Source of the DNA: Pseudomonadota bacterium
Lineage (GTDB): Bacteria > Pseudomonadota > Gammaproteobacteria > Burkholderiales > Burkholderiaceae_C
Assembly (NCBI GenBank): GCA_023442945.1
Contig: JAEZWW010000096.1
Span: 1-37,805 of the forward strand
Length of the DNA: 37,805 nt
Direction of reading: 5' to 3'
The position numbers and the translations under genes were made by a program. The notes under the pieces were generated by a model. It had not been told where the DNA came from, did no database searches, and worked only from the letters and a program-made list of their open reading frames with translations. Numbering within the stretch: position 1 is the first letter of the stretch; every line of letters starts with the position of its first letter. Below are positions 16,679 to 24,229 of the stretch, piece after piece.

Positions 16679-17896
16679 TCACTTGCCCACGGTGTCGTTG
16701 ATGGACAGCACACCGCCCAGGATGGCGATGATGATGATGGCCACGATCACGCCCAGGATGATGATGATCAGCGGTTCCATGGCCGCCAGCAGGCGCGACA
16801 TGGTACGCCGGCCTTCTTCTTCGTAGCGGTCGGCCAGGGCCAGCGACGTGCCGTCCAGGTCACCCGTTTCCTCGGCCACGCGCATCAGCTGCTGGGTGCT
16901 GGACTGGCTGAAATGGGCTGAAGTGAAGCCGGTGGAAAGCCGCTTGCCGGACTTGACGATGCCGACCAGCGGCTCCAGGTCCTTGCGCAGCGCCGTGTTG
17001 GTCACCGCGTCGCTGGCGATGCGCAGCGCATCGACCAGGGGAACACCGCGCTGCAGCAGGCCACCCAGCGTGCGGAAATAGATCGCCAGCTGCAAATTTC
17101 GCAGCACGTTGCCCATGAGGGGCATACGCAAAACGCCGGAATCGAGCCGAATCCGGCCCGTTGGCGACGCCGCCCAGCGCGACAGCACAAACGCGACCGC
17201 TGTAAAAACCAGCAAGAGCAGCATCCAGTTGCTGCGCACGAAATCGCTGACGTTCAGCACCAGCCGGGTCAAGAACGGCAGGGCGTCGCCCATGGAATCA
17301 AAAATCTCGCGGAACTGCGGCACCACAAAGGCCAGCAGGATGATCACCGACAGCACCGCCACCCCGGCCAGGATGAACGGGTAGGTCATCGACGAAATGA
17401 TGTAGTTGCGCAGCTTGTCGTCCGCTTCCAGCTGGCCCGTCAATTCCTTGAGCACGGTGGTCAGGCCACCCGAGGCCTCGCCAGCGCGGATCATCACCAG
17501 GTAACGCCGCCCCAGGTCGCGTTCGAACGGCTGCAGCGAGGTGTAGAGCGACTTGCCGCCGCGCACGCCTTCGGTCACGCGGATCACGAAGGCCTTAAGG
17601 CGGTCGTTGTTGGCGATCTCCTGCAGCATGGCCAGTGCCCGGTCCAGCGGCATGTTGGCGCTTTTGAGGTGCGACAGCTCGCGCGTGAACAACAGGATGT
17701 CGGCGCGCTTGAGGCGCACTTCCTCGCTCTTGGCGGCCGCCATCGCCGCGGCGGCCGCGTCGCCGCCCTGCAGGCTCACGGGCGTGATGCCCTGCCCGAT
17801 CAGGCGCAGGCGCGCCGCCTCCGCGCTGGGCGCGCGGATGCTGCCCTGGCAGGGTTTGCCATCGGTGGCGGTGCCGGCGTACTGAAAGTCAATCAT
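16679..17896 (-). CDS. gspF: T2SS inner-membrane platform protein GspF
   Basis: 405 residues with two T2SSF repeats: a cytoplasmic domain (about 70-190, FTRELSHLKSANMPLDRALAML), a membrane helix, a second domain (about 270-370, FRTLGGLLQRGVPLVDALRIA and MRVAEETGDLDG), and a very hydrophobic C-terminal helix LIIIILGVIVAIIIIAILGG. The length equals the family norm. The start overlaps the gspE stop by 8 bases. GspF anchors the GspE ATPase to the platform. Confidence 0.95.
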   Translation of the reverse strand: MIDFQYAGTATDGKPCQGSIRAPSAEAARLRLIGQGITPVSLQGGDAAAAAMAAAKSEEVRLKRADILLFTRELSHLKSANMPLDRALAMLQEIANNDRLKAFVIRVTEGVRGGKSLYTSLQPFERDLGRRYLVMIRAGEASGGLTTVLKELTGQLEADDKLRNYIISSMTYPFILAGVAVLSVIILLAFVVPQFREIFDSMGDALPFLTRLVLNVSDFVRSNWMLLLLVFTAVAFVLSRWAASPTGRIRLDSGVLRMPLMGNVLRNLQLAIYFRTLGGLLQRGVPLVDALRIASDAVTNTALRKDLEPLVGIVKSGKRLSTGFTSAHFSQSSTQQLMRVAEETGDLDGTSLALADRYEEEGRRTMSRLLAAMEPLIIIILGVIVAIIIIAILGGVLSINDTVGK

Positions 17897-19613
17897 CCTG
17901 GCGGGCGACGCGCAACACTTCTTCGGCGGTCGTCAGTCCTTGCGCTACTTTGGTGGCGCCGTCCTGCAACAAGTTCCCGCCCACGTAGCGCGCCTGCCCC
18001 CGCGAGAGGGCCGAGCCGCGCTCCAGAATCAGTTTTTTGACATCTTCGGTCAGCAACAGCAGTTCGTGGATCGCCAGCCGCCCGCGGTAACCGGTGTTGC
18101 GGCAGGCCGGGCAGCCCACGGCGCGGTAAAAGGGTTTGCCCTCAGGCAGATCCATCCCCAGCGTCTGCGCCGCCAGGCGCGCCTGGTCGGGCGACATCGG
18201 CGCCTTGCAGGTGTCGCACAGCTTGCGCACCAGGCGCTGGGCCAGCACGCCGACGACCGACGCGGTGATCAGGTAGGGCTCCACGCCCATGTTGATCAGG
18301 CGCACGATGGCGCCCAAGGCGCTGTTGGTGTGCAAAGTCGATAGCACCAGATGCCCGGTCAGCGCGGCCTGGACGGCGATATTGGCGGTTTCGCCATCGC
18401 GCATCTCGCCGATCATGATGACGTCCGGGTCCTGGCGCAGGAAGGAGCGCAGCACGTGCGCAAACGTCAAACCGATCTGCGGCTGCACCTGCACCTGGTT
18501 GAGCCACTGCAGGCGGTATTCGACGGGGTCTTCCACCGTCAAAATCTTCAGGTTGCGCCCTTCCAGCGACAGCAGGGACGCGTACAGCGTGGTCGACTTG
18601 CCCGAACCCGTCGGCCCGGTCACCAGCAGCACGCCGTGCGGCACATTGAGCAGCTCGCGCATGGCGGCCAGCGTGGGCTCGGTGAACTGCAGGCGGTCCA
18701 GCGACAGCAGGTCGAGGTTTTTCTCCAGCAGACGCATCACCACCGATTCGCCGAACATGGTCGGCACGGTGGAAACGCGCACGTCCAGCTCCTTGCCGTG
18801 CACGCGCAGGCGGGTGCGGCCGTCCTGCGGCAGGCGGCGCTCGGCAATGTCCAGCTGGGACAGGATCTTGATGCGCGACACCACGGCCGGCGCGTCGCGG
18901 TTGTCGATCTCGTCGATGGGGAAGATCTGGCCGTCGACGCGGATGCGCACGACGGATTTGTCCTCGTAGCTTTCGATGTGGATGTCCGACGCCTGCGAAG
19001 ACACCGCCTGCGACATGATCTGGTTGACGCGCTGGATGATCGGCGCCTCGGACGCCATGTCGCGCAGGTGCTCGATGAATTCGGTGGCTTCGTAGCCGCC
19101 CTCTTCGCCCGCTTCGCCTTCCGCTTCGCGCAGGAACCATTCGTCCAGCTGCTCGGCGATCTCGGTGCCCAAGCCCAGCGCGATGCGTGGCTCCTGGCCA
19201 AACACCAGGCGCAGCGCGGCGCGCAAACGCGCGCTGCCGGGGTCGGTGGCGACGAAGTCGGGCGGCGTGTCGCCGTCGGCGTCGCCCAGCGGCAGCAGGC
19301 GGTTGGCCAGCAGGAAGCTGGTGTTCAGGCGGACGGTGTCGGGCTTTTCGGCCGGGAAGTCGGCCTTGCGCACCAGCGGCACGCCGGCCAACTGGGCCAG
19401 GGCCTGCGCCACGTCCACTTCGGACACCAGGCCCAGGTCGACCAGCAGCTGGCTGAGGCGCCCGCCCATGGTCTGTTGCACGCCGTGGGCGCGGTCCAGA
19501 TCGGGCGGGGACAGCTTGCGATCGGCCAGCAGGCGTTCGCCCAGGCGGGCTTCGAGCTGCTCCAGATCGGGGATGACGGCGGTTTCAGCCACGGGGTCCA
19601 TTGCGATTGCCAT
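17889..19613 (-). CDS. gspE: T2SS assembly ATPase GspE
   Basis: 574 residues from the ATG at 19613, chosen because GAGGA lies about 11 bases upstream; an ATG at 19622 is only 2 bases from that site, and the longer frame to 19697 adds an atypical N-terminus. Domains in order: N1/MshEN (about 20-140), linker, N2 with SQASDIHIE (about 205-213), and the RecA-like domain with Walker A GPTGSGKST (about 333-341), Asp box ILTVEDPVEY, Walker B DPDVIMIGEMRD and His box LSTLHTN. A tetracysteine zinc motif follows: C466, C469, C501, C504 (approximate). GspE powers pseudopilus assembly. It is the first gene of the gsp operon, and a 56-bp-type repeat lies in the gap upstream. Confidence 0.95.
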   Translation of the reverse strand: MAIAMDPVAETAVIPDLEQLEARLGERLLADRKLSPPDLDRAHGVQQTMGGRLSQLLVDLGLVSEVDVAQALAQLAGVPLVRKADFPAEKPDTVRLNTSFLLANRLLPLGDADGDTPPDFVATDPGSARLRAALRLVFGQEPRIALGLGTEIAEQLDEWFLREAEGEAGEEGGYEATEFIEHLRDMASEAPIIQRVNQIMSQAVSSQASDIHIESYEDKSVVRIRVDGQIFPIDEIDNRDAPAVVSRIKILSQLDIAERRLPQDGRTRLRVHGKELDVRVSTVPTMFGESVVMRLLEKNLDLLSLDRLQFTEPTLAAMRELLNVPHGVLLVTGPTGSGKSTTLYASLLSLEGRNLKILTVEDPVEYRLQWLNQVQVQPQIGLTFAHVLRSFLRQDPDVIMIGEMRDGETANIAVQAALTGHLVLSTLHTNSALGAIVRLINMGVEPYLITASVVGVLAQRLVRKLCDTCKAPMSPDQARLAAQTLGMDLPEGKPFYRAVGCPACRNTGYRGRLAIHELLLLTEDVKKLILERGSALSRGQARYVGGNLLQDGATKVAQGLTTAEEVLRVARQDD

Positions 19614-19668
19614 GGGCAACATTGTCCTCAGTTCACCAGGGCGGGCGAACGGGCTTGCAAAAATAACA

Positions 19669-19725
19669 TCAAAATTAGCCTTCAGCCCTACAACCACCAG
19701 CGCGGCCAGCTATACAAATCATAGT
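19669..19725 (+). repeat. 56-bp-family interspersed repeat, intergenic copy (R4)
   Basis: A 57-base element between gspE and the glycosyltransferase stop. Its blocks TCAAAAT, CCCTACAA, GCGGCCAGCTAT and the end ATAGT line up with the copies at 28820, 34329 and 37295 with a single inserted base. The gap is AT-richer than the genes on either side. Transcription from 25303 would pass through it before reaching gspE. Confidence 0.65.
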
Positions 19726-19734
19726 ATATTTTGC

Positions 19735-20688
19735 CTATTTCCACAGCAGCCAGCGGCTCAGGCGGTCCAACTCGGGCCCGACATAATACGTTCTGTAGGT
19801 GAACAGGCGCGCCAGCCGCCCACGGCCGCGCCACACCAGGTACTCGCCCGCCACCGCGTCGTCCAGCCCCTTGTCGCGCAAGCGGCGCCCCAGCGCATCG
19901 GCCTGCGCGCGTGTGCCGCGCCCCAGCTGGCGCACCCTTTTCCACACCCCACTGCCGTCGCGCACCAGGCGCATCAGCCGGCTGGGCAGGCCGCGGTCGC
20001 GCGCGCCGATCTGGTTGCGCCCATGCTGGCGGTACAGCATCAGCGGCTCGGGCAGGTAGTGGCGCGCGCCGCTGCCGCTCAGCACCGCCAGCCACCAGTC
20101 GTGCATGACGGCCTCGGGCGGCAAAGGCAGCGCCAGTTGCACCAGCGCGCGGTTGATCAGCATGGCGCAGCCGGTGACTTGGTTGACGCTGAGCAGCGTG
20201 CGCGCATTCACATCCGCCGGGTCGATGCGTTGAAAGGCGGCAAAAGACGGGCTGATGACCTGCAGCTGCTCGTCCACCACCGTCAGGTCGCTGTGCGCCA
20301 GACAGGGCGTGGCGGTGCCAGTGCGCGCTTCCAGTGCCTGCACGGCAGCCAGCAGGCGCGCGGTTTTCTCGGGCAGCCAGACGTCGTCCTGGTCGCAAAA
20401 GGCGATCCAGGCGGCGCGGCCATCGTCCAGGCTGGCGCGCATCAGGCGCTCGAAGTTGCGGATCACGCCGCCGCCCTTGGGCTGGGGTGGCAGCATCAGC
20501 ATCCGGCCGCCAAAAGCGCTTTCGTAGCGCCGCAGAATGGCCAGGGTGTCGTCGCTCGAGCCGTCGTCGCTGACGATCAGGCGGAAGTTCGCGTGCGTCT
20601 GCGCCAGCAGAGAATCCAGCTGCGGCGCCAGGAAGGCCGCACCGTTGTAGGTGGCCAGCAGGATGTCGACCAGGGGCTCAGCGCTCAT
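19735..20688 (-). CDS. Family 2 glycosyltransferase, rhamnosyltransferase-like
   Basis: 317 residues from the ATG at 20688, which overlaps the upstream glycosyltransferase stop as ATGA. The GT-A fold shows VDILLATYNGAAFLAPQLDSLL, IVSDDGSSDDT, the acidic pair in WIAFCDQDDVWLPEK (near residue 100) and the acceptor-side block VMHDWWLAVL with LYRQHGRNQIGA. These blocks match the RfbF-type rhamnosyl/glycosyltransferases of O-antigen loci. It has no membrane helix. It is the last gene of the rml operon, and a 56-bp-type repeat follows its stop by 9 bases. The sugar specificity cannot be told. Confidence 0.88.
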   Translation of the reverse strand: MSAEPLVDILLATYNGAAFLAPQLDSLLAQTHANFRLIVSDDGSSDDTLAILRRYESAFGGRMLMLPPQPKGGGVIRNFERLMRASLDDGRAAWIAFCDQDDVWLPEKTARLLAAVQALEARTGTATPCLAHSDLTVVDEQLQVISPSFAAFQRIDPADVNARTLLSVNQVTGCAMLINRALVQLALPLPPEAVMHDWWLAVLSGSGARHYLPEPLMLYRQHGRNQIGARDRGLPSRLMRLVRDGSGVWKRVRQLGRGTRAQADALGRRLRDKGLDDAVAGEYLVWRGRGRLARLFTYRTYYVGPELDRLSRWLLWK

Positions 20689-21866
20689 GCCGGGCGGCGC
20701 CGGCCGGCGCATTCGGCCTGCATCAGCGCTTCGTACGCGTCGACGATGGCGGGCCAGGTGTAGTGGTCGGCAATGATTTGCCGCGCGCGGTCGGCGCGCT
20801 GGGCCACCGCTTCGGGCGGCTGGGCGACGCGGGCGTTCAACCGCTCGGCCAGCTCGGCCGGCGTGGCGAAGTAGTCGGCCGCATCACGCGCCACTTCGCG
20901 GTTGTACGGGTTGTCGTGCGCGATCACCCAGTTGCCGCACGCCAGCGATTCCAGCAGCGACGGGTTGGTGCCGCCCACCGAATGGCCGTGCAGGTAGCTG
21001 GCGGCGTGCACGCGCAAGGCGTTCAAGCGCGCAGGCTCGTACACGCCACCGGTGAAGCGCACGCGCTCGCTGGCCTGGGCCAGCAGTTGCTGCTGGTAGG
21101 GCGTGGCGCCGGTCACGTCGCCCACGACGACGAGCGGCCAGTCGCCGCCGCCCGACGCGGCATGCAGGCGGTGGCCTTCGATGATTTCCAGCACGTGGTT
21201 TTCCGGCTCGGGCCGCGCCACGACGACGTGGTAGTGCCCGGGCGTCAGGCCCCAAGGCGCCAGCAGGGCGGCGTCGGCATGACGGGGCAGCACCGGGTCG
21301 GCGCCGTAGGCGATGAAGTCGCACGGCGCGCCGCGCGGGTACAGCGTGCGAAAGCGCTGGGCAATGGCCTCGGCGTCGGCGATCAGGCGCGTGGCGGCGC
21401 GGCTGGCGACGGACTCCATCGCGCGCAGGTAGGTGCGCGCACCGCGCCCCCACTTGCTGCGCGCCCATTCCAGCCCGTCGACGTTGATCCAGACCGGCGT
21501 ACCGAAGGCGCGCGGCCCCCAGCAGGCCCAGGCTGCGCCGTAGCCCAGCATGTAAACCAGATCGAAGCCGCGCCGCGCATCCCACAGACAGGCGCTGTCG
21601 TAGGCGAGCACCGAGGCCGGGCCCCAGGGCGGGCGGCGGCGCGCGCGCACCCGCGCGCCTTCGTGCCAGGTGTCGGGGCCGGGGGCGCCCTCAGCTTCGG
21701 CGTAGACGGTGACGGCGTGGCCGCGCTGCACCAGACCAACAGCCAGGCGTTCGGCAAAGGTTTCAAAGCCGCCGTAGCGCGCCGGGATGCCGCGCGTGCC
21801 GAGGATGGCGATGCGCAGCGGGGGCGCCGCCGCGGCGCCAGCGCCACGGGCCGGCGCCTGCGTCAA
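20685..21866 (-). CDS. Family 4 glycosyltransferase with DUF1972 N-terminus
   Basis: 393 residues. I propose a TTG start at 21866 that overlaps the rmlC stop as TTGA, in line with the other 4-base overlaps of this operon; the open frame upstream of it runs across rmlC without homology. The N-terminus LRIAILGTRGIPARYGGFETFAERLA is the DUF1972 signature seen in WchF/Cps2T-type rhamnosyltransferases. The GT-B C-terminal half has VVVARPEPENHVLEIIEG and GHSVGGTNPSLLESLACG, the donor-site E-x7-E region. Placement straight after rmlC supports rhamnose transfer from dTDP-rhamnose, an inference. Confidence 0.88.
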   Translation of the reverse strand: MTQAPARGAGAAAAPPLRIAILGTRGIPARYGGFETFAERLAVGLVQRGHAVTVYAEAEGAPGPDTWHEGARVRARRRPPWGPASVLAYDSACLWDARRGFDLVYMLGYGAAWACWGPRAFGTPVWINVDGLEWARSKWGRGARTYLRAMESVASRAATRLIADAEAIAQRFRTLYPRGAPCDFIAYGADPVLPRHADAALLAPWGLTPGHYHVVVARPEPENHVLEIIEGHRLHAASGGGDWPLVVVGDVTGATPYQQQLLAQASERVRFTGGVYEPARLNALRVHAASYLHGHSVGGTNPSLLESLACGNWVIAHDNPYNREVARDAADYFATPAELAERLNARVAQPPEAVAQRADRARQIIADHYTWPAIVDAYEALMQAECAGRRRPA

Positions 21867-22420
21867 ATGTCGGCCTCGGCCAGCAGGCGCGCCGACGTGC
21901 GGTCCTTGTCCGACAGCACGGGCTCGGTGATGCCGTGCGCCGCCAACTGCCAATCGATGCCGATGGCCGGGTCGTCCCAGCGGATGGCACGCTCGTGCGC
22001 GGGGCTGTAGTAGTCGGTGGTCTTGTAGAGGAAGTCGGCCGTGTCGGTCAGCACCACGAAGCCATGCGCCAGGCCGGGCGGGATCCACAGCTGGTGCTGG
22101 TTGTCTTCGCTCAGCACCGCGCCGGACCAGCGGCCAAAGGTGGGCGAATCGCGCCGGATGTCCACCGCCACGTCAAAAACGGCGCCGCGCACGCAGCGCA
22201 CCAGCTTGCCCTGCGCCTTGGGCGCCAGCTGGTAGTGCAGGCCGCGCAGCACCCCGCGCCGGCTGCGGCTGTGGTTGTCCTGCACAAACGGCAGGGTCAC
22301 GCCGGTCGCGTCGGCAAAGGCCTGGGCGTTGAAGCTTTCAAAGAAAAAACCGCGCGCGTCGCCGAACACCTTGGGTTCGATCAACACCACGTCGGCGATG
22401 TCCAAAGGAGTCGCTTGCAT
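21863..22420 (-). CDS. rfbC: dTDP-4-dehydrorhamnose 3,5-epimerase
   Basis: 185 residues, the normal length of RmlC. It epimerises C3 and C5 of dTDP-4-keto-6-deoxyglucose, the third step to dTDP-L-rhamnose. Family motifs are EPKVFGDARGFFFESF, PFVQDNHSRSRRGVLRGLHYQ with the catalytic His of the RGLHYQ block, IPPGLAHGFVVL and YKTTDYYSP. The start at 22420 is one base from the rmlA stop. The next gene overlaps its stop. Confidence 0.97.
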   Translation of the reverse strand: MQATPLDIADVVLIEPKVFGDARGFFFESFNAQAFADATGVTLPFVQDNHSRSRRGVLRGLHYQLAPKAQGKLVRCVRGAVFDVAVDIRRDSPTFGRWSGAVLSEDNQHQLWIPPGLAHGFVVLTDTADFLYKTTDYYSPAHERAIRWDDPAIGIDWQLAAHGITEPVLSDKDRTSARLLAEADI

Positions 22421-22421
22421 A

Positions 22422-23327
22422 TCAGTACACCCGGCGGTTGAGCAGGGCCAGCAGGTACTGGCCGTAGCCGCCCTTGACCAGTGGCTGCGCCAGGCGCTCG
22501 AGCTGCGCGTCGTCGATCCAGCGGTGGCGCCAGGCGATCTCTTCCGGGCAGGCGATCTTCAAACCCTGGCGGTTTTCCAGCGTAGCGATGAACTGGCCGG
22601 CTTCCATCAGGCTCTGGTGTGTGCCGGTGTCCAGCCACGCGTAGCCGCGGCCCATGATCTCGACGCTGAGCTGGCCTTGCTCCAGGTACAGGCGGTTCAG
22701 GTCGGTGATTTCCAACTCGCCGCGCGGCGACGGCTTCAGGCCCTTGGCCAACTCGACCACCTGGGTGTCATAGAAATACAGGCCGGTGACGGCGTACGCA
22801 CTCTTGGGCTGGGCCGGCTTTTCTTCCAGCGACAGCACCTTGCCCGTGTCGTCGAACTCGGCCACGCCATAGCGCTCCGGGTCGTGCACGTGGTAGGCGA
22901 AGACCGAGGCGCCGGTCTGGCGCGCGTCGGCGCTTTGCAGCAGCTCGTGGATGTCGTGGCCGTAGAAGATGTTGTCGCCCAGGACCAGGGCGCTGGGCGA
23001 ATCGCCCAGGAAGGATTCGCCAATCACAAACGCCTGCGCCAGGCCGTCCGGGCTGGGCTGCACGGCGTACTGCAGGTTGACGCCCCATTGGCTGCCGTCG
23101 CCCAGCAACTGCTGAAAACGCGGCGTGTCTTGCGGCGTGCTGATGACCAGAATGTCGCGGATGCCGGCCAGCAGGAGCGTGCTGAGCGGGTAATACACCA
23201 TGGGCTTGTCGTACACCGGCAGCAGTTGCTTGCTGACCGCGAGCGTCGCCGGGTGCAGGCGCGTGCCCGAGCCGCCGGCCAGGATGATGCCTTTGCGGGC
23301 GCTGTGGGTGTTGTGTTTCGAAGTCAC
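22422..23327 (-). CDS. rfbA: Glucose-1-phosphate thymidylyltransferase
   Basis: 301 residues from a GTG at 23327 that overlaps the rmlD stop as GTGA; an ATG 39 bases upstream lies inside rmlD and adds residues absent from the family. RmlA joins dTTP and glucose-1-phosphate to make dTDP-glucose, the first step of the pathway. Motifs: KGIILAGGSGTRLHPATL (nucleotide-binding G-x-G-x-R), YDKPMVYYPLSTLLLAGI, ALVLGDNIFYGHD, and VEIMGRGYAWLDTGTH. The length is that of short RmlA enzymes, which are feedback-inhibited by dTDP-rhamnose. Confidence 0.96.
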   Translation of the reverse strand: MTSKHNTHSARKGIILAGGSGTRLHPATLAVSKQLLPVYDKPMVYYPLSTLLLAGIRDILVISTPQDTPRFQQLLGDGSQWGVNLQYAVQPSPDGLAQAFVIGESFLGDSPSALVLGDNIFYGHDIHELLQSADARQTGASVFAYHVHDPERYGVAEFDDTGKVLSLEEKPAQPKSAYAVTGLYFYDTQVVELAKGLKPSPRGELEITDLNRLYLEQGQLSVEIMGRGYAWLDTGTHQSLMEAGQFIATLENRQGLKIACPEEIAWRHRWIDDAQLERLAQPLVKGGYGQYLLALLNRRVY

Positions 23328-24226
23328 AGAATTTCCTTGAGCATGCGGTCCACGCCCTGCTGCCACGGCGGCAAGGTGAGGCCGAACACGGCTTGCAGGC
23401 GCGCGGTGTCCAGGCGCGAATTGTGCGGGCGGCGCGCTGGTGTCGGGAAAGCGTCGCTGGTGACGGGTGTCACGTCTTTCACTACCAATTCAGGAGCTGC
23501 CTGCGCAGATCTGTATTGGGCAAAGACGTGATTGGCGTACGAAAACCAGGTCGTGTAGCCCGCCGCCGCCAGGTGGTAGGTGCCGCCGTCTTCCGGCCGT
23601 GCCAGACACTGGCGCAAGGCGTGGGCGGTAACGTCAGCGATCAGCTCGGCCCCCGTCGGCGCGCCCCATTGGTCGTCGACGATGGTCAGGCGCTCTCGCT
23701 CGGCCGCCAGGCGCAGCATGGTGCGGGCGAAGTTGCCGCCGCGCGCCGCGTAAACCCAGCTGGTGCGCAAGATCAGGTGGCGGCAACCGCTGGCGCGGAT
23801 GGCGTCTTCACCGGCCAGCTTGCTCGCGCCGTAGACGCTGAGCGGGCCGGTGGCGTCGCCCTCACGCCAGGGCGTGTCGCCGCTGCCGTCAAACACGTAG
23901 TCGGTGCTGTAGTGCACCAGCAGCGCGCCCACGTCGGCCGCGGCCTGCGCCAGCGCGGCGGGGGCTTCGGCGTTCAGGCGCTGGGCCAACGCAGGCTCGC
24001 CCTCGGCCCGGTCGACCGCCGTGTGCGCTGCGGCGTTGACGATGGCCGCAGGACGCAGCACACGCACCGTAGCGGCCAGCGCGGCCGGGTCGTTCAGGTC
24101 ACCGCACAGGCCGTCCTGGCCTTGGCGGTCCAGCGCAACCACGTCGCCCAAGGGCGCCAGCGCGCGCTGCAGCTCCCAGCCGACCTGGCCGTTCTTGCCC
24201 AGCAGAAGGATGCGTTGGCCTGCCAT
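23324..24226 (-). CDS. rfbD: dTDP-4-dehydrorhamnose reductase
   Basis: 300 residues. RmlD reduces dTDP-4-keto-rhamnose with NAD(P)H, the last step to dTDP-L-rhamnose. Motifs: ILLLGKNGQVGWEL, NAAAHTAVDRAE, HYSTDYVFDG, the catalytic YGASK (Y132, K136) and PTPARRPHNSRLDT. The start at 24226 is 3 bases after the rmlB stop. The variable segment before PTPARRP (residues about 233-249) coincides with a degenerate copy of the 56-bp repeat read in sense; the enzyme appears otherwise intact and of normal length. Confidence 0.96.
   Translation of the reverse strand: MAGQRILLLGKNGQVGWELQRALAPLGDVVALDRQGQDGLCGDLNDPAALAATVRVLRPAAIVNAAAHTAVDRAEGEPALAQRLNAEAPAALAQAAADVGALLVHYSTDYVFDGSGDTPWREGDATGPLSVYGASKLAGEDAIRASGCRHLILRTSWVYAARGGNFARTMLRLAAERERLTIVDDQWGAPTGAELIADVTAHALRQCLARPEDGGTYHLAAAGYTTWFSYANHVFAQYRSAQAAPELVVKDVTPVTSDAFPTPARRPHNSRLDTARLQAVFGLTLPPWQQGVDRMLKEIL
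23481..23533 (-). repeat. 56-bp-family repeat inside rmlD (R5), sense orientation
   Basis: The minus strand reads CCCAATAC, AGATCTGC, GCAGGCAG, CTCCTGAA, TTGGTAGT, which lines up block by block with the last 40 bases of the intergenic copy at 28820. The first 16 bases are poorly preserved. It encodes about QYRSAQAAPELVV in RmlD. Confidence 0.55.
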
Positions 24227-24229
24227 GCC

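Noticed and set aside
8959..19613. Absence of gspC as a broken T2SS
   Set aside because: The gene between gspM and gspD has a GspC-like homology region and occupies the xpsN slot, so the set looks complete except for the prepilin peptidase, which is usually encoded elsewhere.
18351..19724. Long plus-strand frames opposite gspE
   Set aside because: Their residues are His/Gln/Arg-rich mirror sequence, while gspE is complete on the minus strand.
20763..22010. 415-codon plus-strand frame opposite the DUF1972 transferase
   Set aside because: Shadow of a GC-rich gene with no recognisable fold.
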